DNA from: Toxoplasma gondii ME49
Taxonomy: Eukaryota > Apicomplexa > Conoidasida > Eucoccidiorida > Sarcocystidae
DNA: 64,000 nucleotides
NCBI RefSeq assembly: GCF_000006565.2
Contig: NC_031472.1
Location: forward strand, 2,942,493 to 3,006,492
Reading direction: 5' to 3'
Part shown: positions 26,324 to 48,262 of the stretch, piece by piece
Layout: the number at the start of each line of letters is the position of its first letter
Position numbering within the stretch: position 1 is the first letter of the stretch
The notes under the pieces: model-generated
What the model saw: only the letters and a program-made list of their open reading frames with translations
Database searches by the model: none
Told to the model about the DNA's origin: nothing
Made by a program: the position numbers and the translations under genes

Positions 26324-28544
26324 CTACCCACAGAAGTCTTCGTCTGCAAGATGTGCAGACAGCCGTGGGTGTTGGAGCGCGTCAGCCGCCGTTGGTCTGT
26401 CTCGTGGGTCGGCGCGCAGCAAGCTCCGGACGATCTCTTTCGCCTCTAAGGAGACAACCTTCCACGCCTCGCCAGAGCTGAGTTCTGCATCGACCAACGT
26501 ATCGAGCAACGGCGCGAGATCTGCCGCGTCGGTCAGGTCGCTGGCCAAGATCGACAGGAGGTCCCACTTCGCCGAAGCCGCAGCAGGCACGCCCTCTGAA
26601 GTCTCGGGAGTTTGTTTCTCCCGGCCACGAGACCGAGCAACAAGCACAGTTCCGGTTTTAGGCGTTTCGCATTTCACCTGCTGACTTGAGTAGTGGCGCC
26701 AAAGAAACGACAGGACGTCTCTGTTGCCAAAGGGCGTGCTTCCAGTCAGTAGAAGCGCAAAGACGATCCCTGCCGCCCAAACGTCAACTTTTCCGTCGTA
26801 CCCCGATTTCGTGAACAGCTCTGGAGCCCTGCGAGAAAACCGTCACACAGAGAAAACAAGTGGATTGCATTCCTCGACTGTGAACAAGAGAAAACACAAT
26901 ACATTAACCGTTTCAACCACGCGTTAGACGCGACACCACACCTGCGCGTGTTTCTCACCCAGCGACGGTCTGTTCTCGCTCTCTCTTGCACTCTCGGAAA
27001 CATCCATACTCCACATGTACGATTGAAACCACACAAGACCCGCGTTTGGAAGTTTGTCCCCAGTCTGCGACCCGAGTGTTTGTCCAGTCTTCGAATTCAC
27101 TTCTTTTTCCTACGGCTTCGAACATAGCCGATGTGGTATAGCTGTAAGTGGTCGTAGGATATCGGCATTCTAAATTTTTAGCTGCCTCAAAATAAAAAAC
27201 TCCACATGGGTGGAGGAATGTGCTTTACTCTTTTCCACTCTCTTCTTACATGTACATGGGCGTGCCATCTCCGCCAGGAACCCTTAGACGCTCCCCACTG
27301 GTTAGTTTGCCAGTTTCAACAGGGACAGCACTTCCCAAATCGCTCAAGATGAGGGGCGGGAGCACTGAAGATCCGTGGCCTTCATTTTCAGGAGCAAGCG
27401 GCTCCGCGAGAATGAAGTTTTCCGCCTTCACGTCGCCGTGGATGAGGCCCTCTGCATGCAGCCCCGCCAGGGCCGTCAGCATCTGGCGCAGGTAGCGAAA
27501 GCATGCCGCTTCATCGAGAGGCCTCGCGACCGCGTGGTTCTTGCAGACGCAAGTCTTGTCCTTGCAGGAGACAGAGCAACCGGCACGTCTTCCCGATTTG
27601 TCTGTGGCACAGCTCCGATGAGTTTCACTAATCAAAGTGAGGAGTTCTGGACCTCGAGCTAGATCCATGACCAGCCACTGGCCGCGACAGTCGTGGACGA
27701 CGCCGTGATGTCGAACAAGGTGTGGAACCCGCAGCCGACAGAGCCGCTCGACAGTCGGCAGAGGCAAGGTCTCTTCCAGAAAGAACTTGAGGCAGACTTC
27801 GGCGTTCTCGCCACTCTCTGGAAAGCCGCTTTCTGCATCGACTGGACTCAACCGCTTCGACCGATACACGACGCCCTGGCTGCCTTCGCCGAGCTTTTCG
27901 AGGAGTGCAAAGTGTGCGTTGATGTCGGCGACAAATTCATAGCATGCACTCGGCTTCCAGGACCAACAGGCACTGTCTTGGAGGCCTTCTGCGTCTTCTG
28001 GGCACTTTCCAGAAGCAGGAACTTGGCTTTCTGAGCTGACGGTGTGGTCCCCACAGCCGGCAGACACCGAGTTAAGCCAGGAGAGAATTCCGCGTCGCTC
28101 ACCGCCCTCAGTCTCGTGATGTGAGGCGAAACTTTCGGAAGAGCAACTATGCTCGAATCCCAGGCACACAGGCGAGACGGGCCGCGTCGCCGGCAGAGTC
28201 ACCTCACCCTCGTCTTCGCAGCTGAAGACGCTGCGCCGCGTGCTGGCGCCGCTGAAGGTCGAGGGGCTCCAGCCTTCGTGTGCAGGGACTTGAGACAGAG
28301 GCGAGACGCCAAAGCCGGGGCACATATCTGAGAAACACTTGAACGGTGAGACGCCTTCTTTGTCGCTCGTGCGATGTATCGACCGCGAGATGCACCCCGG
28401 AAGGCGAAGCTGCGCTCGCTGGGAGCAGGCTTCAGGGCGATGCGTAGGGGCGCGCAGCTCGGGAGTTACGGGGTGCAGATTTTCGCGCGAGCAAAAGGAT
28501 CGAGGCGCACCGACTGCCTGCGTCAGTGTTTCAGGTCCCTCCAT
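26324..28544 (-). CDS. Divergent serine/threonine protein kinase-like protein
   Basis: Two exons, 28544-27250 and 26828-26324, joined in phase 2 to give 599 residues. The ATG at 28544 is preceded in frame by a TGA at 28556-28554, which supports this start. The first ~210 residues are unstructured. The kinase domain shows a glycine loop GEGSQGVVY (219-227), the ATP-anchoring Lys in CLKFF (K253), a catalytic loop HGDVKAEN (369-376), DLG (402-404) in place of the usual DFG, GTPMYMAPE at the activation-loop end (the codon for the second Met is split by the intron), DVWAAGIVF (subdomain IX) and RADPRDRPTAADALQHP near the end. HGD replaces HRD, so it is not an RD kinase, but Asp371, the Asn in KAEN and the DLG Asp are all present and activity is plausible. 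A Cys-rich insertion lies between the hinge and the alpha-E helix. Closest in feel to CAMK-type kinases. No signal peptide is visible. Confidence 0.85.
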
Positions 28545-31500
28545 TTCGGCGTTTCAGACGACTCGTGCAGACGTTCAGTTCTACCACCGGACTCGAACTC
28601 GCTGAGTTCCTGCGGACAAAGTCAGGGGCTGCTGCGGGAGAAGGCTTTGGCCATGAGAGGGCCGCAGAAAAGTCTGCAAAGAGCGCAGGGAATCCCTCGT
28701 TCTCGGAGCACCTTCACGGCGCTCTAGAGTCCAATAGGTTTGACGTGGAGTAGAGAAACGCTGTACTAAGACCGCTGTGCAACGGTGCGTCGCCGTAGAA
28801 GATAAAAAAATGACTTCCCTTCAGTGGTGGAACGGAGAATCAGACTTCGCCAGTCAGACAGTTCTCGGTGGCAGAAAGACGATGGGTCAGCCACTCCCGC
28901 GGGTCTTTTCTTCCGTCGTGCATTCCCTGCGACTTCGCAGTTCCGCTTCGAGTTTCCCGACCGTTCCAGCTTTTTTCTCACCAGATCGACGAGGCTCCCA
29001 GCCGACGGGCTTCGACAGGAGTCTCCCAGGGACCTGGGCCGTCGTGCGAGTCCTTCAGATTCCTCTCATTTGATTCTGTGAGTGTGGCCGGTAACTCTGA
29101 TTTCGGAACAGCGGGTCCCCAACCCGCCACGCGCAGTCTGGGCGGGAGGCGGTCCGCGCTTCGATCTAGACACACATTCCCGAATCCGAACGGGGTTTGT
29201 CCCCAGAGCGGCGGACGAGATTCCTTTTTTCCCAGGACCCTTCTATCCAGCTTCTCACGCCTCTCTCGGTCGAGTTCGGGCGTGGGCGGCAATCTGCGTC
29301 CTGGCGCCTGCAGGCCGCGGGGAAGTTGTCTCGCGGACGGTTTGCGGTGCTTCCTAGAACTGGGGTCTCGCCATTGTGTGGATTCGGATGCCTCCAGAGC
29401 CGCGGATTCTCTCCGAGAAGACACACAGACACAACTCGAGGCAGCCGGGGGTCGCCTGCACGCACGCGCGTCCACGTTTTCGCCTGTCGCGTCAATCGTG
29501 TCGCTTCCACACCATAGCGTCTGGTTGTGGCTCGGATCCCGGGAGTGGAACGCAGATCCTTTCCCTGGGAAGCCTCCACAAAGGCAAGAAATCTTGGAAA
29601 ACCCACTGGCGACTCCCGTGGGACGCTCCAGAGACGTTCAACGCCTTCCTGGGAGACACTAGGATCGTCCTCGCCGCACCCGTCTGCTGTTGCGCGGCGG
29701 GCGCTGTGTGTCGTCTCTGTCGGGTGCGTTTGCTTCCGCTCTTTCCTTCCGGCTTTCGGCAGAAACACGGAAAAACTTTTGCTCAGGCGCAATCGTCGAC
29801 ACCGGGAGCGATCCGTCCTTGCTTTTCCGCGTGGAAAACCAGGTGTTCGATGCCGTTGGACGAACGTCGTGGCAGTGCACCAGGCAACGCAGAAATACAG
29901 GTGTGGAGCCCGCGATCGCAGCCCCCCCGTTTTTCTGTGTACCTTCCCAGGTCGTTTTCTCTCGGACTGTTTCAGGAAACGAGGAGACACGCAAGAAAAC
30001 GGTCCGGAGAACGACGATATGCCAGTCCTGATGAAGAGCGAGTGACCAAGGTGAGTCTAGGGAAACCTAACTTTTTCCACTAGTCGTGGGGGAGCAAACG
30101 CCTGCAGCCAACGGCTGGAAAAGCAGTTCCTCAAACGGAGGGGGGGGGGCACTGACCACACACTGTGGACAGATCGGAGATACCGTGCCTGTCGAGCAGC
30201 AGTCGGCGTCGGCCGCGTGTGTGTGTGGCAGTGGTTTCCGCTGAAAGGTAATAACGGCAGACAGCCACGGGGTTCCCAGCTCGTTTCCTGGTCGTTTCCC
30301 CAGCAAACACACAGACACGACAAGATCCAGAGACAGATTCAGAAAATCGGTTTATGAACCCACAAAAAGGGTGCGACGACGCCGGCGAGGTCACCTGCTG
30401 ATCCTTTCACGAAAAAGTGGGGATCTCCCGCATGATCCACTCGAAGAAAGTGGCGTGGGTAAAAGGAGGAGAAAACCGAGAACTTGTTTATCGCGTGAAC
30501 TTGCGCAACGAATCCTGCTTTCCGACGTGTTTTTGCCACATGCTGCAAGTGTGTCCGTTCTCGATGTGTATGTCGGCCGCCGGGGCACAGGCGGCCTCTT
30601 CAGTCGGTCGTTCCCGTTTTGGGTCTGCGTCGCGTAATACTCAGCCAAAGCGAAAAATGCCTCGCCTCGCGCGCGGTCGATGCCGACACAGAGAGTGTCC
30701 TAGGTAACACAACCCGTTCCGGATCCGGGAATAACAAAATGAGGAGTGCCGTGCAGGCCTTCACGATCTGGAAAATGCAAGACAGTTGCTGTATGTCTGA
30801 CGATTGACGGCCCTGAAACACCAAGATGAAATAGGTATTCAGTCGCTACCGTGATACGGGTCTCTCTTGAGGGCGAAAGTAGCCGTTCTACGTCGGAAAA
30901 CACAGCTGCTTTGCAGATACGAGCCCAAAACGCTTACTCCGGAATCTCTGGTTTATCCTGTAGCGACAGTTCCCCGGCCCGGCCCTGGTGAGCCTGTGTG
31001 CCTCTGCTTCCGATGCTCTCAATGTAATATTTACACAGTTAAACCTGGAAGTCAACTTGGTGTTGATCAGTATCGGGACTACGTAACCCTTCTCCGGATT
31101 GTGACTGTCATTGTCTGGCAGTACCTCCATTGTGGTGTCAAGGCTCAACCACGTGATCATCGTAAGCAAAGCTTTCCGCAGGTACACCCTCCGGAGTCCC
31201 GGCAGTCGGCTCCTGTACGTCTCGATGGTAACCGGAAAGTTCTTGACACCATGCTGACACAAAGGAAGTTGCATTCGGTAACGAAAAACCTTCACGACCT
31301 AAGCCGGCAGTCCAACTCGTGGACTCTATACTCTCAAGTAAAAAACATAATGTGCTCGCTGCAAGACACTATTCGGGGTGGCGCGAACTGTTGGATTTCA
31401 GCATCCTACGACACTGAGGTTACTCCATATCGGTTATGTTCTAGGCATAATATATGAATTAGGGTAATCACTCGTATTAACAGCGAGAGAAAACTTTTTT

Positions 31501-32633
31501 CTCATGTCAAGACGCTCGTGCCGCGTACAACTGGGGTCGGTTTCAGCTGAAAATAGCAGCGAAAACGAAAGCACTGGATCCTTGCAACTCATTTGTCGGG
31601 GATAACGATTTGTCAGTTGCAACGCGAGAAAATCCCAAATGTGCTTGTGTGGACGGAGAGAAACCCCCCCATTGCCGGCTTGTGACCTTGAGGCGGTCCC
31701 AGGCCAAAAGTCGATTTCTGAATTCCGGTACCGACCGAAAGCATGGTTTTTCTCGAGAAAAAAAGGACGGAACCAGTTCCGGGAAAAGCCTCCATTACGG
31801 CATCAACTGGAGATCTTCCTCTGCCTCACTATCCGAGAAAAATGAGTTCTCCCTGCGGAGTCTCTCCTCTCTGGAAGAAAAAACACTCTGTTCCCTCTGC
31901 TTCCCACGAGAAGACGCGAAAAAGGCGAGTTTCTCTGTTTCTCCCTCTTTCTCGCATCTTCCTGCATATCCACCCACAGCAGACGAAACTCCGCGGGAAG
32001 AAACGGCAGGTTGTATCCAGAAGCACACACCTCTTCCGCGGTGAAACGCACACTCCATGAAAGATTGTCGTCGTCCCTGAGGTGAGTCGTCGAGTTGGTA
32101 CGGCTGAGAATGGCCGCGCGTGTCTGACACGACCGCCAGTAACTCTCTGAATCGCTCTGAACGAATTCTCGAATTCTACAAAACAGGAGGCACGCAGAGA
32201 CGACTCGACGAAACGAAGACTGCAAACACCGCCGACCTAAACGAATAATGTAGAGCCACCCGCCCTGACACCCTGAATACGCGCGAAAAAGTAAAAAAAA
32301 GCACTGGAGGTCTGTCGACAACAGAAAGCTCCTCAACTTAGATCTTGAGTGCTGTTCTCTCTCCTCAACTTAAGCCTTCGACTGCTGCACGTAGTGCTCC
32401 AAAATCTTCCTCGTCGAGCTGCAGAGTTCGCTTTGTCCAGACTCATGGGGTCTGCAGAGAAAGGCCCAACACCGTTCCTCACGGAAAAAATGTTGCAAAA
32501 CAACAAAGTGGGCATTAGAAAAGAGAACCGATTGGAGATTCATTCTCCTATCCCCTTCTGTACACAGGGCACTTGCGAGAAGGAAGAATACACGGAAAAC
32601 ACGGAAATTTTGTTTACTTGGAGAGACATAAAC
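28545..32633. other. Spacer upstream of the kinase and downstream of GPI
   Basis: About 4.1 kb. From 28560 to ~30100 it is GC-rich and unusually free of stops, with a 264-codon frame on + (28868-29662) and a 274-codon frame on - (29166-29990). Both begin at GTG rather than ATG and neither resembles a known family. This is probably the kinase promoter and 5' leader. From 30300 to 32633 the sequence is ordinary and should include the 3' end of the GPI transcript. A run of ten G residues lies at about 30141-30150. Confidence 0.5.
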
Positions 32634-42170
<9,537 letters not shown>

Positions 42171-45100
42171 TCTGCGAAATGAGTCGGTCGCAAAAAAACT
42201 CCGGTGGAGGAAATCGTCGAGATCTTCCCGGTTTCCGTCGAACGCGCCAGTGGCACGATAAAAGAAATGGAAAGTTAGGAGCACCTCGGAGAGGAAGAAG
42301 AGTGCACAGACTGCAAGTTTTAACGGAACGCGACACCGGCCACGCGTTCGAGAAAACCGACACCGTGTGGCCGCCAGGCACACCGCGCGTGCACAGTGAA
42401 CAGTTGCACAGGAAACTTCCCTCATCGACGGACGTCGACCCCCGCGGAACGCACGAGCTCCCATAGTTCGCACACACCCGCTTCCAGCACACCGTGGAGG
42501 GGTCTTGACATGCAGCAGCCGAAACGACGCACTGGAGAAACGTGGGGCGAGTTCCGCCGCCTGGTCACACAAACCACTGACCAGTAGTCCTCGTCCTGCA
42601 ACGAACGGGGAAAACAGAGAGGCGGGCGCTGGACGGACTTTCTCAGCGATGGACGCCGTACTTTCACAAAGGTGCGAACACCAACACAACAGCAGCACCA
42701 CAGTTTTTCAAGCCAGCTCTTCCTTCGTCGCTTTGCGGTCGGCGCAATCCGACCTACTACCCGCCACCAGAAATGCAAGTGCACGGAAATGGCGGTAGCC
42801 GCCTGCAAAGAAAACTTGGAAGGACACAGCAGACACACGAGATGGTTTTGGACCGCAGCTCCGGGTGGCATCCGTAGCAACAAATTTGGGAGTCGAACTA
42901 CTGTGCACCAGTTCCGACTGGAAACACCTGTCGCTTGCCACTCCTCTCGCACGGATCACCACCGGCAGAAGGGAACGAAGGGTATCTCGCTCGAGGCCAG
43001 CGGACTCGGTGAGAGTCTGGACCTTCACCTCTTGAAACCTTGAGAGGTAAAGTTCGCGTCGGCGGTGTGGGCAGGCACCTTGAGTCCGGAGGAATTCCAG
43101 TCACGAGACGCAAGGGGGGGACGATTACTCGTTAGAGACGGAACAAAGTGTGGCGTAGCCGTGTTACTGCAGTGATGTTCACAGGCCAATGATCCTGAAG
43201 GTGAGCGACGGGGGGGCGGGTGGCAAAAACGGAAGCAGTCGTCCAATTCAGAAACCGTCTGGTAGGGTTAACAATACTCAACCTGCTTGTTGCACGCACT
43301 GAGTTGCGGCAGGTGTCGAGGGAAAGGAGTATCCCAGTGCGAAGGCGAGGCCATGAACAGCAGCTGTAGTGTGATCGCAGACCAAAGCTGGTGTGCGGCG
43401 CAGAAACCCGGACGACTGGAAGTGCTGTCAGTGCGAAGAAGTGTCTCTAAACAGTCCGACGATGGGTTGCTGCAGCGAATCAAACCGGCATCTAGGAAAC
43501 AGACGAGGTTGAGAAACATAGAGACGACTTCGCAGTCCAGGATGCGTCTGTGAGGAAGCACATCGGAAAGAATGTCTTGTCGGAAGGGACGAAGTTCACC
43601 AGGAGCAACGCAGAACGACATTGTGACAGGAAGGAACTGCTGAAGGTGATTTGGACAAATCGGTGTGAAAAGTAATTCGATCCTAAACCGGTGGTTTGTC
43701 GGTATTTACCACATCCGTGACGTCGTCTTGGACAACTGTCTGAGATACGAGCTTTGAATAATGCCCGGCTGTTATTCGCGAACACTCCATGGCTCGAAAA
43801 CACGCAAGAAGCAGACGAACGCCGTAAGGCTTTATGCCATCACAGATCTAGTGCAGACAAAGCGTAGATCAGGTATCATGTGCTATTTCGTCTAAAGGAA
43901 CTCCGGCCAGGCGCAATTTTACAGTGCTAGAAGAAGTGCTATGGTCTCTGCCGTCTGGCTACTGCCCAGAACAACGTCGACAGAAGTTACTGCGCCATTC
44001 GTGGCGTGGCATTCGAATACGCTTGTGGAAGCACGCTGGCAGTTCTTTGTCAGCGCTCCTGCCTTCTTTACACCCCGGTCGATCCCAGCGCTCGAGTTAA
44101 CTGCGTTATTGGGTTGCAATCAAATTAAACGAGTGACCCTATGCAACACAACATCAGCGTCCACTTCTCCTATCTTCCACAATCCTCGACAAAGTCTCGT
44201 TTTCATGAAGGGTCCGGACATGTTCCAAGAGCATCCAGCGTGTATCGTTCCATTTTGCCGACCTCGAATAAGTTTCCTGTTCTCTGTTCGCATGTCATGC
44301 GAATCATCCAAAAATCACCAGAGACGTGTTTCAACACCGAGGTGCTAGTGAACTACCGCGCACGACTGCGTTACGTATCTAGTCTAACTTTGACTGTTCA
44401 GTCATCTATCCGTAGATCGCTGGCGTCCTTTGCAAGTTCAGGATCTTACTCCGTGCTTGCAGTGGAGGAGACTCGTGCCGGCACTGAAATGAGCCTCACA
44501 GCAGCTTACGATTGAGAAAAAAGCGCTTGGAGTATGTTTTGCCGGCACGCACATGCGTGTTAAGTTGGCGGATAATCATATGAGATTGCCCGAGAGACCA
44601 AATAGACGTCTAGCAATGGCGGTTTGTGTGTGGACATCGTGTTATGTTCCGATCGTGGTCGGTTGCAAGCTTTTTTTTTCTATGGTCAATCTTTCCTTCC
44701 TAAATCGAGTTTTGTGTAGGAAGGAACGGAAGTGTTAGCCAGAATCACAAACATCGGAGCGGGCGCGTGCATGCGTGTAGCGGAGAAAAGTGCTCTTGCT
44801 GGATTCTCGGAATCTGCGCAAGAGAGGGACTCTTTACCTGGCCTATCATGGCTATTCTATTTCACGCCTTTCTGAAGAATATCTCACGTATTGTGATGGA
44901 GATCCGTCTGCGACGCTGTCTTTCCAGAGCGTCTTTACCTCGTCTGGAGGCATTCTTTGTTAGCTAGACCGCTACCATTTTCTCTGGAACCGTGGCGAAT
45001 CTACGAACGTAGAGCGGCGTGTACTATAGGACACGCTTGCTTGTCAAAGAGCCCTCAAGAAGCGAAGAGGGATGTTCTTGTCGCCATTATTCTTCACTGG

Positions 45101-46223
45101 TTGGAGTCCGGGAGTGAGCTTCAAAGAATATACTACCTTTCGAGCGACTCGAGGGAAAAGAACCTCGGCTTATTTTCCTTAGTCTTCGATGCCTCATGGA
45201 CTTTGAATGAACCTCCTTTCCGACACGAAAACGTGGTGCCTCCAAAAAGCTAGTATGAGGCGTCGCTGAGTTTCAGCGATAAGATACTGTAGGCACCGTT
45301 TTTACGTGATGTCCATTCAGGGGCGTAGTCCTGCACTGTTTCAGGTTCACCTTATGGGAGGCGTCAGATAACCCGATCCAGCGTATCGCTTTTAGTCTCT
45401 TCCTTTTATCCCAAGTGTTGGAAGTGGGACTCATTGGTTCGACCTGAGGGTTTTTGCAAGCGGAGCAAACACGTGGTTTCTTCGATCGAGGACAGCCCAT
45501 AAGTGCATGTTAAACGGCTTTGCCCGACGACCCCCAAAGTTTTGATCGCCGACGTGTCGTGCGACGTCCGAGTGCCTGTCAGCTCTAGACCGCTGCCAAC
45601 GTTTATAGAGAAATTCACCTTTCGAATAGCTGGAACGAAAGCTAGGGTATACTGACAAACACCTGGTGCGGCCTATCCGAGGCTCCACTGAAGCGCGCGC
45701 CAAATAACAGTGGACTCTTTGGAAGCGAACATTCACGGAAGCTAGAAAACTAAGACGGCTCTCTGAGAAGGAACCAACGGTTTCACCGCGAATTCCATTT
45801 TGCTTCTTTGTGTCAACAATATCATCCAGCAGTTCTGCTCGTCCACGAAGTTTCTTGTAGTTCCTCAGGTTTACGTGCTAAGTTCCGCTACGGCTTCCCC
45901 CCACTCCCGCACCGTGTGGAAGAACCACATTCTTCCCCGGTCACGTGACATAACCCAAACCACCCGAGTTATAGCATGGAGAGAAACGCGATTCGTCCAA
46001 CCCTGCATCTGGTTGCTGACTAGTTCGCCCCTTCCCAGTCTAGGGTTGGCAGCGCATCTTAACAGAAAACTGGAAAAAGCAAACGTCACGTGCGCCTGAC
46101 CACCTCTGAATAGCCGATTCATTGTCTGTATCTTTGTCACTTCTGTGGAGCACCTCACTGTCACTTCCCCCCGTTTCTCCTTCTGCTTTCTATGCCTTCC
46201 TTTTCACCAAGATTCCGGTCGAC
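42171..46223. other. Divergent intergenic region between GPI and the B9D2-like gene
   Basis: About 4 kb separating two genes transcribed away from each other. The GPI ATG at 42170 is preceded by an open minus frame reaching 42701, which I treat as leader because the family starts at MAPTQ. AGAGACG heptamers lie at 43134-43140 and 43520-43526. The stretch 43600-46100 has frequent stops. The best frame, 44957-45253 on + (98 codons), starts with a non-ATG codon and has no family match. No RNA gene was recognised. Confidence 0.6.
43134..43140 (+). promoter_or_regulatory. AGAGACG heptamer upstream of GPI (WGAGACG-like)
   Basis: Matches the WGAGACG element described in Toxoplasma promoters. It sits 964 bases upstream of the GPI start codon, with a second copy at 43520-43526. 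A heptamer with one degenerate position is expected by chance about once in 4 kb per strand pair, so this is only suggestive. Confidence 0.25.
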
Positions 46224-48219
46224 ATGGCACCTTCCAACACCGCACACAGCAATCCACCTGGGAATACAGACCCACCCAGCTCCCTGATTCCGCCCATTTC
46301 TGGATACAGCGAAGGCGAAGCCCCTTCGTCGTCTGTGACAGGGAAGCGAAAAAAAGCAAAGCGAACGAGTGACACGAAACGGCAGGACCGCGTCGACATA
46401 CCGGCGGGTGCTGACGCACAAGCGTCTGCAGCTGCTGCCGCGCCTTCCCCAGCTTGTGCGCTTGAAAAAAGTAAAATTGCAGAAGCTTCTCGTCAGCAGA
46501 GCCGCAGATCGGCAGAGTTCGACGCGAAATTTCCGGCAACAAACAGGGGAAACGGGGAAGACGACGCAGCGAGGGCACCAGAACATACCTACCCAGCTTC
46601 CAGTCCTCTGGGAGTGAATCACAGTTCACCCGTACCGAGTGCGGCACGATTCCAGCCTACCCTGGAAGAAACGGGAAACGCTGAAGATCGAAGGCAAAAA
46701 GTGGAAGCGTCGGCTCCTAAGTTGGAGAGATGGCCGAGTCGCTTGAGTGAAACGAACACAGGCCCTCTTGCCCCGGGTCTCCTGCTCTCCGCCCTTCATC
46801 AAAACGCCCGCCAGCCTTTCCTTGTCAATCAGGGCAGCACAGAAGCCGAGGTACGAAAGAATGCACTTCCCCATGGTCCCCGCTCTGCTGCTCTGCTGCC
46901 GGCTGCTGCTCTGTATGCGAGACGTAGGTCTGCCTGCCTATATTAACGACAATCAGTCGCAGTGGGTTTGGCAGAGTTCTATTTCTAATTCCTAGTAGAG
47001 ACATTTTTGCCATGTGGCTGTCGGCACTCAAGAATGTTGTTACAGTCTTAGTTATATTTATTTACTTGGAAAGGCACACTAATATTTCACAATTAGAAAA
47101 ACGTTTAATTCAGAAATCCCTATGGATTCTTGAATCACCAACAGACAGAGGGAAAGGGACAAGTCAACGTCAGGCTCTAAAAACTCCATTCGTTTGCCAC
47201 CAACAACTCTCAGGTGCTTCTGTGGAAATTCGTGACGCAAAGAACTACATAAGGCGACAAGAACCACATGCCAAACAACGTCTGAGGCGAGAATGTGGAC
47301 CCCTGGAGACAGATAAAGTTTTCCAGAGGCCTGTCTAACCGCTTGTTTCTCATGCTCAGCTGTGTGTACTTTTTCTTGGTGTCAGATTCACTTCATCGGC
47401 GAACTCGAGGCAGGTTACGGGTTCCGGACTTCTGACGGTTTGTTCTGCGAATTCTCTTTCGAGGCCGGTGCGTGTGTCGCGAATCCATCAGTCGTCGCGC
47501 CGTTCTCTGCTCCATTACACACATATATAATTAGTAATCAGAAATAAAGAACTGGGAAGAGGCGTCGCTAATTCCTTTGCGTCACTTGTCTTTGATCTTT
47601 TTACATACTCATGTTGAGTTGCGTCTGTATAGTTGGAAACGAACGCACGACAAAGATATCTCGTCCACGACGAGGCATGTAGGCACCGATTCTCGGCAGG
47701 TGACCAAGGCGGCAAACGCCTGCAGTTTCGCTTTCGCTCTTTGGTGACTTTCTGCGGTCCCGCCATATAGGTCAAAGTTCGGAGCCCGAGTTGAGATGAA
47801 AAGAAATGCTTTGGGATTGACCTTTCACCTGCCCGTTTTTCTTTACGACGATCTTAGGGAATCACTGGCTCGGTCTCTGTAAGGCTGCAGATCGGCGTCA
47901 CCAAACTCAGACGGCGTATGGCAGTGTAAGGATTTGCATCTGTTCCTCCGTTCACTGTTCCTTCGTTCTCTCGCACGCTGTCTCTTTTTCGTCGTTCGTT
48001 GACGCCACGCAAAAGCATGTTCGCACTTCACTACTGCACTTAACGATGGAGAAACGCTCAACAACTTTCCTCTGCCCACAGTTCGTCCAGGTGGAGCGAG
48101 GACTCGGTCTGTGCTCGTCCGTACAAAACATGTACAACCTGCACAGCACACATACTCGCCGAAAAGACCCAGCAAGTGTACCCTTGCTGTCAAACACAAC
48201 ACTGATACATTCGTCGACT

Positions 48220-48262
<43 letters not shown>

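Noticed and set aside
29166..29990. 274-codon minus-strand frame upstream of the kinase
   Set aside because: It starts at GTG, is Arg/Pro-rich and resembles no family; a plus frame of similar length overlaps it. Reported as a curiosity only, not as a gene.
42171..42701. Minus-frame N-terminal extension of GPI
   Set aside because: The frame is open upstream of MAPTQ, but the GPI fold starts immediately after this Met and the resulting length is normal; the upstream residues look like translated leader.
44957..45253. 98-codon plus-strand frame in the GPI/B9D2 spacer
   Set aside because: The start codon is not ATG, there are no family motifs, and neighbouring frames do not splice to it.
43600..46100. 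Possible nuclear copies of mitochondrial DNA, common in Toxoplasma
   Set aside because: I saw no recognisable cytochrome b or cox1 reading-frame fragment here or in 30.9-31.6 kb; a similarity search against the mitochondrial blocks would be decisive.
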